A stretch of 64,000 bases of DNA from CAG-791 sp963596015 (GTDB taxonomy: Bacteria > Bacillota > Clostridia > Lachnospirales > Lachnospiraceae). The translations under genes and the position numbers were made by a program. Position 1 is the first letter of the stretch. Each line of letters starts with the position of its first letter. This document shows positions 9,095 through 17,487 of the stretch, piece by piece. The stretch spans positions 1-64,000 of the forward strand of contig CAVBJS010000002.1 in the NCBI GenBank assembly GCA_963596015.1, written 5' to 3'. The notes beneath the pieces are model-generated. The model did not search any database. It was not told the DNA's origin and worked only from the letters and a program-made list of their open reading frames with translations.

Positions 9095-9138
9095 CCATTC
9101 CGCAGCGCCTGTGACGTCTGCGGCACAAATAGCTGTGT
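9095..9138 (-). repeat. Leader hairpin repeat upstream of nfnB
   Basis: The plus strand reads CCGCAG (9100-9105) and CTGCGG (9118-9123), which pair. They are followed by CACAAATAGCTGTG, a second small stem. The 22-mer 9116-9137 recurs with few changes before lysA and before the acidic protein gene. It ends a few bases upstream of the Shine-Dalgarno sequence. Confidence 0.65.
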
Positions 9139-9251
9139 GAAAATACGACATTGCCCGCTTATTCCACACCAACCTCCTGCCACCGCCTGTACGCGGCGAT
9201 CTGTATACTCCCTGCTCTGTCAGCGGTGCCGACAGTCGCCTGCAGACATCC

Positions 9252-10133
9252 TTAGCCGTTGCACTGACCGCAGCCGCCGTGATGGGTATCCCCTTCCTTG
9301 GCCTGCAGATACAGACGACCTTCCTGGGTCTTATACAGTCTGGAGCGCTGCATAGCCTGGTCGAAGTCCACCTTATGGCCGTCAAATTCCGGTCCGTCTA
9401 CGCAGGCGAACTTCACCTCGCCGCCTACCATCAGACGACAGGCGCCGCACATACCGGTACCGTCTACCATGATAGGATTCATGCTGACGATGGTGGGAAG
9501 TCCTAACTCCTTGGTCAGCTTACATACGAACTTCATCATGATCATGGGACCGATGGCTACACACAGATCATAGCGCTTACCCTCGTCATAGAGGTCCTGG
9601 ATCACCTTGGTCACCATACCGCTGCGGCCGTAAGAGCCGTCATCTGTGGTCACATAGAGATTGCCGGCCACTGACTTCATCTGCTCCTCTAAGATCACGA
9701 TATCCTTTGACTTTGCGCCCTCGATGGCATCCGCCAGCACACCCTGCTCCTTGAGCCACTTCAGCTGGGGATAGACCGGAGCCGTGCCGACACCGCCGGC
9801 CACGAAAAGGATCTTTTTAGTCTTTAATTCTTCCGGGGGAAGCTCTGTCAGCTCGGAAGCCCGGCCTAAGGGACCTACCACATCGTGGAAAGCATCTCCC
9901 ACCTTTAACTGGGACATTCTGTAGGACTCTGCGCCCACAACCTGAAATACGATCTGTACGGTTCCCTTTTCTTTATCATAATCGCAGATGGTCAGGGGGA
10001 TTCTCTCACCCTCCTCATCCACACGAACAATCAGAAACTGTCCGGGCAGCGCATGTCTTGCCACTCGCGGCGCATCCACATCCATCAGAAAAATATTCGG
10101 CGCCAGTTCTTCCACTCGCTCTATTCTGTACAT
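9252..10133 (-). CDS. nfnA: NfnA-like FAD/[2Fe-2S] ferredoxin-NAD+ oxidoreductase subunit
   Basis: A 293-residue protein of the ferredoxin reductase/dihydroorotate dehydrogenase electron-transfer family. An N-terminal FAD-binding barrel carries ERIPLTICDYD. The NAD-binding half has GGVGTAPVYPQ. The C-terminal cysteines in MCGACRLMVGGEVKFAC can hold a [2Fe-2S] cluster. In NfnAB the small subunit carries the NAD(H)-site FAD and the larger NfnB carries the bifurcating FAD. The order nfnA then nfnB on one strand is that of the characterised complexes. The ATG at 10133 follows GGAGGAGGCA. A role as SudB or a PyrK-like subunit is possible but fits the context less well. Confidence 0.85.
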   Translation of the reverse strand: MYRIERVEELAPNIFLMDVDAPRVARHALPGQFLIVRVDEEGERIPLTICDYDKEKGTVQIVFQVVGAESYRMSQLKVGDAFHDVVGPLGRASELTELPPEELKTKKILFVAGGVGTAPVYPQLKWLKEQGVLADAIEGAKSKDIVILEEQMKSVAGNLYVTTDDGSYGRSGMVTKVIQDLYDEGKRYDLCVAIGPMIMMKFVCKLTKELGLPTIVSMNPIMVDGTGMCGACRLMVGGEVKFACVDGPEFDGHKVDFDQAMQRSRLYKTQEGRLYLQAKEGDTHHGGCGQCNG

Positions 10134-10184
10134 TGCCTCCTCCTTCTTGCGCAGCCTAAACCGTCCTGCGTCCTGTATTCCTTC

Positions 10185-10219
10185 AAAAAGCGGCTTTTTC
10201 TTCCAGAATCAGCCGCTTT
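10185..10219 (-). terminator. Terminator after the zinc-ribbon protein gene
   Basis: On the minus strand AAAGCGGCT pairs with AGCCGCTTT around a 15-nt A-rich loop, and the stem runs into TTG. It separates the ftsK-folD transcript from nfnAB. Confidence 0.75.
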
Positions 10220-10279
10220 CCGCATAGGTTTTATTCTACTTTATTTTGATGTATATTTCCATAGAGATTTTTTGATGCC

Positions 10280-11749
10280 TCACGAAACCGGCGTCAGATC
10301 TCCGCTGTCACTATACAGATTCACCGTACCGTTCTTGATATTCACCGCAAACCTTCTTCCTGTCTCCACGCAGTTGCCGGTGATATAATCCATCAGGGAT
10401 TCTGCATAAATATAAAAGGTACCGTACCCTTCTATCTGGCGCAGTCCCTGGTAATTGTAGATATACCGGGCACTGCCGCCTGTGATGGTGCCGTTGACAT
10501 CCACCACCTCGCCGGCATTGATCATAGCCACCAGGATATAATTGGGGCCATCCTCAATGGAAAAATTGCCGCTGACATTCAGGGTATAATGCTTTTCTAC
10601 GATCTCACTGGCGATACCGTTGTCGTTGATGCAGACAAATTTAAATACGGAGCTGCCAAGAGGCATGATGATCTTTCCCGTATATTCCTTGGAATCTTCT
10701 GTAGGATCTGTGCCGTCGGTGGTGTAATAGATCTTCCCGTGCTTTGACGCGGAAACTGTGATCAGGGTAGGGGTATTATAGGTACCCTCTGCGGTAGTGA
10801 CCACCGGGGCATCCGGCTTGGCCGGTTCCACTGTATACTGTCTTCTGACCACCCGGCTCTTTACCCCGAAGCGATTGACACACAGGGCCGCCACGGTATA
10901 CTCTCCCTCCTTTAAATGCAGAGGGGACTGGTAAAGGGAGCTCTGGGTGGTGGGAGTGCTGCCGTCAATGGTATAAAAAATGGATCCCTGGCAGTCTGCC
11001 GAGATGGTCAGGATCAGCTCATCCTCATAGGAGCCGGCCGCTGCATCCATGACAGGTGCCTCGATCCTGTACTCCCGGAAGGTCTCCCTGATATTCTCAT
11101 CCTCACAGTCACCGATCAGGGTCGCAGCCCCTTCATAATCATTTAAAGAGGCGTAGATAGTCAGCAGCTTCCTGTAAACCTCTGTTTTTTCCTCGTCTGT
11201 AAGGTCTTTCCGCTCCAGAAGAGCCGTGGTCTCTTCCTGTGCTTCCTCGTATTTGCCGGCGCTTCGCAGATATTCCGCTCTTTGCAGCACCAGATCGGTG
11301 CGCTCCTCTCCGGCGGCCTCCATGGCCAGTGCGATCTGCTCCGCCGCTTCTTCATAGGCACCATCTTCCGCAAAGCGGTAGGCCTCTCCTACATAGTAGG
11401 ACTCCCCTTCTGTATTCCGGTAATAGTGGAATACAAGAAAGCCTGCCACCAACAATGCACCTAAAAGGATACCTGCCAGCACCAGCAGGATATCTCGCCG
11501 GTATCCTCTTCGGGGCGGGATATCCTCCCGTAGGGGAATGGTACTGTCTTCTCTGGTCCATCCCCGCTCTCCCTCTTTGGCCTCCTGGCCAAGCGCATGG
11601 GTGACGCTGTCCGAAACCGTCTGCATGGCGTCCTGCATTTCCTGCTCTATCTCTGTGTCATACTCCGGAACGATCTTGATCTCCATGGCACAGTGCTCAC
11701 AGTACAGGTTGCCATCCTTGATCTCATTACCGCATCTTGGACACTTCAT
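10280..11749 (-). CDS. Zinc-ribbon membrane protein with tetratricopeptide-like and chitobiase-type Ig-like domains
   Basis: A 489-residue protein of unknown role. The N-terminus is a zinc ribbon (CPRCGNEIKDGNLYCEHC). One membrane span follows at about 91-112. An acidic helical region at about 120-210 looks like TPR repeats. Two beta-sandwich repeats then share the pattern FYTIDGSTPT and YYTTDGTDPT, as in the C-terminal domain of chitobiase/hexosaminidase. The C-terminal 90 residues have no recognised domain. I infer an inside zinc ribbon and an outside C-terminus that may bind cell wall. It is 15 bp after folD and ends with a terminator, so it is probably last in the ftsK-folD operon. Confidence 0.75.
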   Translation of the reverse strand: MKCPRCGNEIKDGNLYCEHCAMEIKIVPEYDTEIEQEMQDAMQTVSDSVTHALGQEAKEGERGWTREDSTIPLREDIPPRRGYRRDILLVLAGILLGALLVAGFLVFHYYRNTEGESYYVGEAYRFAEDGAYEEAAEQIALAMEAAGEERTDLVLQRAEYLRSAGKYEEAQEETTALLERKDLTDEEKTEVYRKLLTIYASLNDYEGAATLIGDCEDENIRETFREYRIEAPVMDAAAGSYEDELILTISADCQGSIFYTIDGSTPTTQSSLYQSPLHLKEGEYTVAALCVNRFGVKSRVVRRQYTVEPAKPDAPVVTTAEGTYNTPTLITVSASKHGKIYYTTDGTDPTEDSKEYTGKIIMPLGSSVFKFVCINDNGIASEIVEKHYTLNVSGNFSIEDGPNYILVAMINAGEVVDVNGTITGGSARYIYNYQGLRQIEGYGTFYIYAESLMDYITGNCVETGRRFAVNIKNGTVNLYSDSGDLTPVS

Positions 11750-11764
11750 GGCTTATCATCTCCC

Positions 11765-12622
11765 TTATGCCTGGGAACGTCTCTGCAATTCTACTGCTTC
11801 GGCGCAGTTTACCATCAGCATGGCCACTGTCATGGGACCTACGCCGCCGGGCACCGGGGTGATGGCACCGGCTACCGGTTCTGCGCTGTCAAAGTCCACA
11901 TCACCGCATAATTTTCCGTTTTCATCCCGGTTAATGCCGCAGTCGATGACAGCTGCACCGGACTTAATGTAGGATGCGTCAAAGAACTTAGGCTTACCGA
12001 TGGCAGTGATCAGGATATCTGCCCGGCTGCAGATCTCTTTCAGATCTGCGGAGTGAGAATGGGCAATGGTCACGGTGGCATTTTCTCTGAGCATCAGGAT
12101 GCTCATGGGCTTGCCTACGATATTGCTTCTGCCTACTACTACTGCTTCTTTTCCGTCGATAGCCACACCGGAGCGCTTTAAGAGCTGGATCACACCGGCC
12201 GGGGTGCAGGATACAAAGCCCGGCAGACCGATACAAAGAGCGCCCACGCTCTGGGGATGGAAACCATCCACATCCTTTAAAGGAGAAATGGCGGCGATAA
12301 CGCTGTCCTCATCAATATGGGCCGGCAGAGGAAGCTGCACTAAAATGCCGTGGACTCCCGGATCCTGATTAAGCTGTTCCACTAAGGAAAGCAGCTCATC
12401 CTGACTGGTCTCCTTGGGAAGCTCATATGCCTTGGAGACGATGCCGCAATATTCGCAGGCCTTTTTCTTATTGCGTACATAGACAGTGCTGGCAGGATTA
12501 TCTCCCACCTGCACCACGGCCAACGTCACATCGATGCCCTGCTGCTTTAAGGCAGCTACCTTTTCTTTTACTTCATCCTTGATCTGGGTTGCAATTGCTT
12601 TACCGTCGATCCTAAGTGCCAT
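11765..12622 (-). CDS. folD: Bifunctional methylenetetrahydrofolate dehydrogenase/methenyltetrahydrofolate cyclohydrolase FolD
   Basis: A 285-residue one-carbon enzyme that interconverts 5,10-methylene-THF and 10-formyl-THF using NADP. The catalytic lysine region reads YVRNKKKAC. VQLPLPAHID, GRSNIVGKPM (dinucleotide site) and PVPGGVGPMT are all present, so both activities should be intact. The ATG directly abuts the ftsK TAA stop, with GAGGAAGCATAA inside ftsK as its ribosome site. This indicates coupled translation. Confidence 0.97.
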   Translation of the reverse strand: MALRIDGKAIATQIKDEVKEKVAALKQQGIDVTLAVVQVGDNPASTVYVRNKKKACEYCGIVSKAYELPKETSQDELLSLVEQLNQDPGVHGILVQLPLPAHIDEDSVIAAISPLKDVDGFHPQSVGALCIGLPGFVSCTPAGVIQLLKRSGVAIDGKEAVVVGRSNIVGKPMSILMLRENATVTIAHSHSADLKEICSRADILITAIGKPKFFDASYIKSGAAVIDCGINRDENGKLCGDVDFDSAEPVAGAITPVPGGVGPMTVAMLMVNCAEAVELQRRSQA

Positions 12623-15600
12623 TTATGCTTCCTCGCTTTCCAAAAATGCTTCGAATTCTTCTATGCTCATTAATACTTTTCTGGGCTTTGTGCCTTCTTC
12701 CGCGCTGACTACCCCGGCCTCACACAGCTGATCCATGATCCTGGCCGCCCTGTTAAAGCCTATCTTGTAATAGCGCTGCAGCATGCCGATGGAGGCCTTA
12801 TCCTTTTCGATGATAAAACGTCCTGCCTCGGCAAAGTGCTCATCCCGGCTGTCATCCCGGCTGCCTGGCGCCGCACCGTTTTCCACGCCGGTATTGCCGG
12901 AAGCAATGCTTTCGATTGCCTTTTCGATCTCGTTAGGCTGCCCGGCATCCTTGTTTTCCTTTGCCAGGAACTCTACCACGTTGCCGACCTCCTGATCGGA
13001 GATAAAAGCGCCCTGTATCCGGGCCGGCTTGGGATAGCTCTGGGGGGCAAAGAGCATGTCGCCCTTGCCTAACAGTTTTTCCGCACCGTTCATATCCAGA
13101 ATGGTTCTGGAATCCACACCGCTGGAAACCGCAAAAGCTATGCGGCTGGGCATGTTGGCCTTGATCAGACCGGTGATGACATCTACGGAAGGTCTCTGAG
13201 TGGCGATGATCAGGTGAAGGCCTGCTGCCCGGGCTAGCTGTGCCAGACGGCAGATTGCCTTTTCCACGTCATTGGCCGCCACCATCATAAGGTCTGCCAA
13301 CTCATCTACCACGATGACGATCTGGGGCAGGATCTCCATCTCTCCGGAAGGATCCTTGCGGGCTGCCTCATTGTATCCCTTCACATCTCTGCTGCCTGCC
13401 TTGGCAATAAGGCCATAGCGGCGATCCATCTCTGCCACCGCCCAGTTCAGGGCTGCGGCCGCCTTTCTGGGATCTGTCACCACAGGGATCAGCAGGTGGG
13501 GAATGCCATTATAAACGCTTAACTCTACCACCTTGGGATCTACCATGATCAGCTTCACCTCTTCCGGTTTTGCCTTATAGAGGATACTCATGATCAGGGT
13601 ATTGATACATACGGATTTACCGGAACCGGTGGAACCTGCGATGAGCAGGTGCGGCATCTTGGCAATATCCGTCACCACGGTCTTGCCGCCGATATCCTTA
13701 CCTACGGCAAAGCTTAGGCGACTCTGAGACTTCTGAAATTCCTCGGATTCCACCAGTTCCCGGAAGGATACGGTGGTGTTCTCCCGGTTGGGCACCTCGA
13801 TGCCGATGGCGGCCTTTCCGGGGATCGGTGCTTCGATACGGATATCTGTAGCTGCCAGATTTAACTTGATATCATCCTGCAAGGACACGATCCGGCTGAC
13901 CTTTACGCCCACCTCCGGCTGCAGCTCGTATCTGGTCACGGTAGGGCCCTGGCTGATGTCGGTAATAGTTACGTTGACACCAAAGGTACGCAGGGTCTCC
14001 TGCAGGCGGATGGCCGTTTCCTTTAATTCCTTCTCGGATTCCGGATTCTTTTTTACCTCTACCTTTTTTAACAGGGAAGTGGGAGGCAGCTGATACTTTC
14101 TTTGCAATACCTCTCCCAGGCTGCGATTGGCCGCAGGAGCCGTTTTATGCTCCCGGGGATCATCCCGGTGCACCGCGATCTGCTCTAACTCCTCCGGCCG
14201 GATCTGCTTGGCTGTCGCTGTCATAGCAGGCTGTGTTTGGGTAACGGCCTGGTTGATAGTAGGCTGTGTCTGCGTAACGGCCTGGTTGATAGTAGGCTGT
14301 GTTTGCGTGACGGCCCGGTTAATAGTAGGCTGTGTCTGCGTAACGGCCTGATCGACGGTAGGTTGTATTTGGTTAATAGCCTGACTGCCGGCAGACTGCG
14401 TCTGGTTAATGGTCCGGTTGTCGCCTGGCTGCAATGCAGATTGGAAAGGTGCTGTCTGTCGATCAGGTGCTGCTTGCTGTGAAGGTACACCGCTATAGAC
14501 ACTCTGTACACCCTGAGAAGATACTACAGGCTCCGAAGGATAAGCAGGCTGACTGTTAACCGGCTGCGGTGCTGATGCAGCCTGTACCTGAGATGTTGCC
14601 GCGTACTGCGCACCTGCATCGTAAGGCGATACCGGATCCGGCTGCGTCATTACATCCCTGCGGAAACTATCCGTCTCATAGCCATAGGACGGCGCATTCT
14701 GCTGACTCTGCGGCGCAGAAAAAGCTGATACATAATCACTTCCGGCAAAACCCATAGCCTCACTATCTGCTCTGTTCCATTCCTCTACAGAGATAGAATG
14801 TTCCTCTTTGGAACTATCCTGAGAGACTTCCTGCTGTTCTGTCTCCTCATCCAGCCCGTGGGACTGGATCTGGGCCAGAACGCTTTCATAGGTGAGTCCG
14901 TGATCCTGCAGGCCGTCCTCTGCCTTTTCACTCTCCGCACTCTCCACATATCCCTGGTGGATGATGCGCTGGGCGAAGGCGTTGGATGTATAGTCCGGTG
15001 CTGCCTCACCGGGACGGACTACCCCGATCCCTGCGAAAGGAGTCGCCGTTACCGGCAAAGGCGTAACCGGGGTCTGCATTGCCTGAAAGGCCAGGTCATT
15101 GACGGTGATCTCATGAAGCTCATCCCGAAGACCGCCTTCTACGGCACTTACGTCCTTAGTGCTTTCTTTCATCTGCATAATGGGCACATCCGGCTCAAAA
15201 GCGCCGCTGCGCTCTCTTTTCCCGGACGGACTCATCTCCGGACTTTCTGTCCTCGCTGCAGGCTGCGCTGTGAAGGGATCAGTTGCCCGGTAACTGCCAA
15301 AGCCGGCTTCCTGTGTCTCTGCACCTGACTGTTGTATGTCTTCCTGCGCTATTCCCTGCGCTGCTTCCGGCTGCATTCCCTGCTGCATTCCTGCCTGCAT
15401 TTCCGATTGCGTCCCCGACTGCATTCCCGGCTGTTCCCAGGACTGGTCCATCTCTTCCGTCAGCAGGGTATTGGGGGTAATGCCGGTAGCTTTATGGTCC
15501 ATACGCAGGATACGATTGTTTTCTTTGGCTTCCTTTTCCATGGCCCGCTGTTTCTGGGCCAGAGACCGCTCTCTTTCTTTTTCCATGATGCGCTGACGAG

Positions 15601-16528
15601 CTTCCTCTTCCTTGCGCATCTTGCGCTCCTGTCGGGAACGCTTATAGGCCTGATATCCTTCTTCAAAGGGAATGCTCTCTTCCTGCGCTTCCTGCTCAGG
15701 TTCCTGCATCTCTTCTTCGTAGGCATCTTCCTCGTCCTGCCACCGTTCATAGGGATCCCTGTCCACAAAGCCGTCCTTGATCATCTCTAACAGAGAACGC
15801 TCCGTGATCACGATCACACATACCAGTGTCATGACGATCAGCATCAGCACCGTTCCTATGGTCCGCAGCAGCTTATATAGCAGGAATGCGATACTTCCCG
15901 CTAAAACACCGCCGCCGGATCTCCCCTGAGAGCTTCGCTGATAGATCTCGATCAACTGATAGTTGGGCTGGGAAGACAGATCCACGCCTATCAATTCACA
16001 TAAAACACCGAATACAAGGATCAAACCCAGCATGGCGCCGATCTTGGAGGGAGTGCTTTCTTTTTCTCTGAAAAAATAGCCGAACAGGGTAAGCCCAAAA
16101 GCAGCGACCGGCATAAAATAGGCCGAAAAGCCAAACAGACCAAAAAGGGCACCGCTGAGAATATTCCCAACGCTCCCCATTATGCCGAAATTGGACAGAA
16201 ACAGAAAAGCCATAGCCGCAAAAAGCAAAAGCAGCAGCAATTCATTTCTCAGCTTTTCATTAGGCTCTTCTCTGTAATAGTTGCTCCTGCCTCTTGCCGA
16301 CGTGCTCCGCCTTGTACCTGCGGATGACGCGGCAGTCTTTTTACCGGTACCCGTCCTGCTGCCTGCCGTACTCTTACGGCTTCCCGTTCTGCTTGCGGCA
16401 GATGTACTCCTGCTGCGGGGCGACGACTTTTGTCCTGTACTCTTGCCGGTGCTCTTACGGCTGCTTCCCGAAGCGGACGACCTTCGCACCGTACTGCCCC
16501 CATTATATTTCTTACTTCCCGTTGCCAT
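12623..16528 (-). CDS. ftsK: DNA translocase FtsK/SpoIIIE
   Basis: A 1301-residue septal DNA pump that moves chromosomes into daughter cells. Residues 1-85 are basic and rich in Ser/Thr/Gly. Four membrane spans follow (about 90-245). Then comes a very long linker rich in Glu, Gln and Ser (about 260-820). The motor domain has Walker A GSTGSGKS and Walker B IVIVVDELADLMM. A C-terminal winged-helix gamma domain (from DKASIGMLQRYYKIGF) reads KOPS-type polar DNA sites. The linker contains 11-residue tandem repeats. The ATG at 16528 has GAGGTGG 9 nt upstream and is preferred over the GTG four codons earlier. It is coupled to folD downstream. Confidence 0.95.
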   Translation of the reverse strand: MATGSKKYNGGSTVRRSSASGSSRKSTGKSTGQKSSPRSRSTSAASRTGSRKSTAGSRTGTGKKTAASSAGTRRSTSARGRSNYYREEPNEKLRNELLLLLLFAAMAFLFLSNFGIMGSVGNILSGALFGLFGFSAYFMPVAAFGLTLFGYFFREKESTPSKIGAMLGLILVFGVLCELIGVDLSSQPNYQLIEIYQRSSQGRSGGGVLAGSIAFLLYKLLRTIGTVLMLIVMTLVCVIVITERSLLEMIKDGFVDRDPYERWQDEEDAYEEEMQEPEQEAQEESIPFEEGYQAYKRSRQERKMRKEEEARQRIMEKERERSLAQKQRAMEKEAKENNRILRMDHKATGITPNTLLTEEMDQSWEQPGMQSGTQSEMQAGMQQGMQPEAAQGIAQEDIQQSGAETQEAGFGSYRATDPFTAQPAARTESPEMSPSGKRERSGAFEPDVPIMQMKESTKDVSAVEGGLRDELHEITVNDLAFQAMQTPVTPLPVTATPFAGIGVVRPGEAAPDYTSNAFAQRIIHQGYVESAESEKAEDGLQDHGLTYESVLAQIQSHGLDEETEQQEVSQDSSKEEHSISVEEWNRADSEAMGFAGSDYVSAFSAPQSQQNAPSYGYETDSFRRDVMTQPDPVSPYDAGAQYAATSQVQAASAPQPVNSQPAYPSEPVVSSQGVQSVYSGVPSQQAAPDRQTAPFQSALQPGDNRTINQTQSAGSQAINQIQPTVDQAVTQTQPTINRAVTQTQPTINQAVTQTQPTINQAVTQTQPAMTATAKQIRPEELEQIAVHRDDPREHKTAPAANRSLGEVLQRKYQLPPTSLLKKVEVKKNPESEKELKETAIRLQETLRTFGVNVTITDISQGPTVTRYELQPEVGVKVSRIVSLQDDIKLNLAATDIRIEAPIPGKAAIGIEVPNRENTTVSFRELVESEEFQKSQSRLSFAVGKDIGGKTVVTDIAKMPHLLIAGSTGSGKSVCINTLIMSILYKAKPEEVKLIMVDPKVVELSVYNGIPHLLIPVVTDPRKAAAALNWAVAEMDRRYGLIAKAGSRDVKGYNEAARKDPSGEMEILPQIVIVVDELADLMMVAANDVEKAICRLAQLARAAGLHLIIATQRPSVDVITGLIKANMPSRIAFAVSSGVDSRTILDMNGAEKLLGKGDMLFAPQSYPKPARIQGAFISDQEVGNVVEFLAKENKDAGQPNEIEKAIESIASGNTGVENGAAPGSRDDSRDEHFAEAGRFIIEKDKASIGMLQRYYKIGFNRAARIMDQLCEAGVVSAEEGTKPRKVLMSIEEFEAFLESEEA
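14221..14405 (-). repeat. 33-bp tandem repeat in the FtsK linker
   Basis: About five 33-bp units encode an 11-residue repeat of the form AVTQTQPTINQ. The outer units are degenerate (AINQIQPTVDQ). The three central units differ at few bases, which suggests recent amplification. The unit length keeps the frame. Confidence 0.8.
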
Positions 16529-16565
16529 GTGCTGCCCCACCTCAGTTTGATCCGTTTATGTGCTC

Positions 16566-17195
16566 TTAGATGTCGAAATCGTCATCCTCGTCTATCTCAA
16601 TATCAAAATCATCCTCCGCATCCATGTAATTTCCCTTTTCCGGGGAAACCTCTTCCTCGTGGTCATAGGAAAGCTCCACATGGTCCCTTCTGGGGGGAAC
16701 CGGCAGAGGATTGGGAATCTGAGAAGGCATCGCTTCCTCCGGCATATTGGCCTCCCGGAAAAGCTGCTGCTCTCTCTCGGCCTCCTGTGCAAGTGTCAGC
16801 TCGTCTTCCTGTTCTTCGTGTTCTTCCGGTTCTACCTGTTCTTCCGGTTCTACCTGTTCTTCCGGTTCTACCTGTTCTTCCGGTTCTTCCTGTTCTTCCG
16901 GTTCTTTCCCTTCTTCCTGTTCTTCGGTCCCAAGGGTTTCAAAGTAAAAAGAATCAGGCGCCTCTTCCGGTTCCTCCTGCTCTGTCAGATCCGGCATTTT
17001 TTCTTCTTCCCCTTCATCGGAAGACTCCTGGTAAACATAATGTCCTGTTTCCTCATCAAAAACAGGCACCGGCGATTCGTATTGCTCTTCCGCCTCTGCC
17101 TCCTGTCTGTAGGTAGCGATAGCCTCCTCCACAAATCTGGAAAGTTCGTCCTTTTCTATCTGCTCCGGTGTCTGTGAAAAATCCTCTCTGCTCAT
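16566..17195 (-). CDS. Acidic Glu-rich repeat protein of unknown function
   Basis: A 209-residue, strongly acidic protein with no recognised domain, signal peptide or membrane span. The centre (about 95-140) is a tandem repeat of the pentamer/hexamer type EEQVEP, and the C-terminus is a run of Asp, Ile and Phe ending DDDFDI. The ATG at 17195 is chosen because GGAGGAAAGT directly precedes it; an ATG four codons upstream overlaps that ribosome site. It lies 37 bp upstream of ftsK on the same strand, so the two are probably co-transcribed. An accessory division or nucleoid role is conceivable only from context. The leader carries the 22-bp hairpin repeat. Confidence 0.65.
   Translation of the reverse strand: MSREDFSQTPEQIEKDELSRFVEEAIATYRQEAEAEEQYESPVPVFDEETGHYVYQESSDEGEEEKMPDLTEQEEPEEAPDSFYFETLGTEEQEEGKEPEEQEEPEEQVEPEEQVEPEEQVEPEEHEEQEDELTLAQEAEREQQLFREANMPEEAMPSQIPNPLPVPPRRDHVELSYDHEEEVSPEKGNYMDAEDDFDIEIDEDDDFDI
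16815..16905 (-). repeat. Glu/Gln/Pro-coding microsatellite
   Basis: The plus strand repeats TTCTTCCGGTTCTACCTG (18 bp) about four times, with shorter TTCTTCCGG copies around it. On the coding strand this gives EEQVEP units. Confidence 0.8.
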
Positions 17196-17311
17196 ACTTT
17201 CCTCCATTCCACAGGTAGTTGCGCCGTTAAGATCGCAGATCTGATTTCAGATTTACGTAAACCGGATCTTCGATCTGCGTAATGCAAATTTAAAATTGAT
17301 CCTGCGATCAC

Positions 17312-17350
17312 ATTTTCAGCGTCTGCGGCACAGATAACTGTGCTGAAAAT
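17312..17350 (-). repeat. Nested hairpin with the 22-bp leader repeat
   Basis: ATTTTCAGC (17312-17320) pairs with GCTGAAAAT (17342-17350). Inside lies GTCTGCGGCACAGATAACTGTG (17321-17342), whose CACAG/CTGTG form a stem. The 22-mer matches the leaders of nfnB and lysA. It lies about 115 bp upstream of the acidic protein start, and the rest of the gap to the next gene is otherwise unassigned. Confidence 0.6.
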
Positions 17351-17364
17351 CTGCTGGATAGATG

Positions 17365-17427
17365 AAAAAGGTGCCGATCGTTGCAGAACAGCACCCTTGT
17401 CTTTTACATAAGGCGGCTGTGCCGCCT
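17365..17427 (-). terminator. Terminator pair after the YebC-family gene
   Basis: On the minus strand the first hairpin is AGGCGG/CCGCCT (17411-17427). The second, GGGTGC ... GCACC (17370-17396), is followed by TTTTTC. The second is a good intrinsic terminator for the YebC-family gene. Confidence 0.65.
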
Positions 17428-17487
17428 CTCCTTATCACCTGCCGCGACCTGCGGCCTGCCGGTCAGGTGCAAGTGAACTTCCGATAC

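Noticed and set aside
8112..9140. Long plus-strand open frame of 342 codons
   Set aside because: It is antisense to the clear nfnB gene, has no recognisable domain and no convincing ribosome site.
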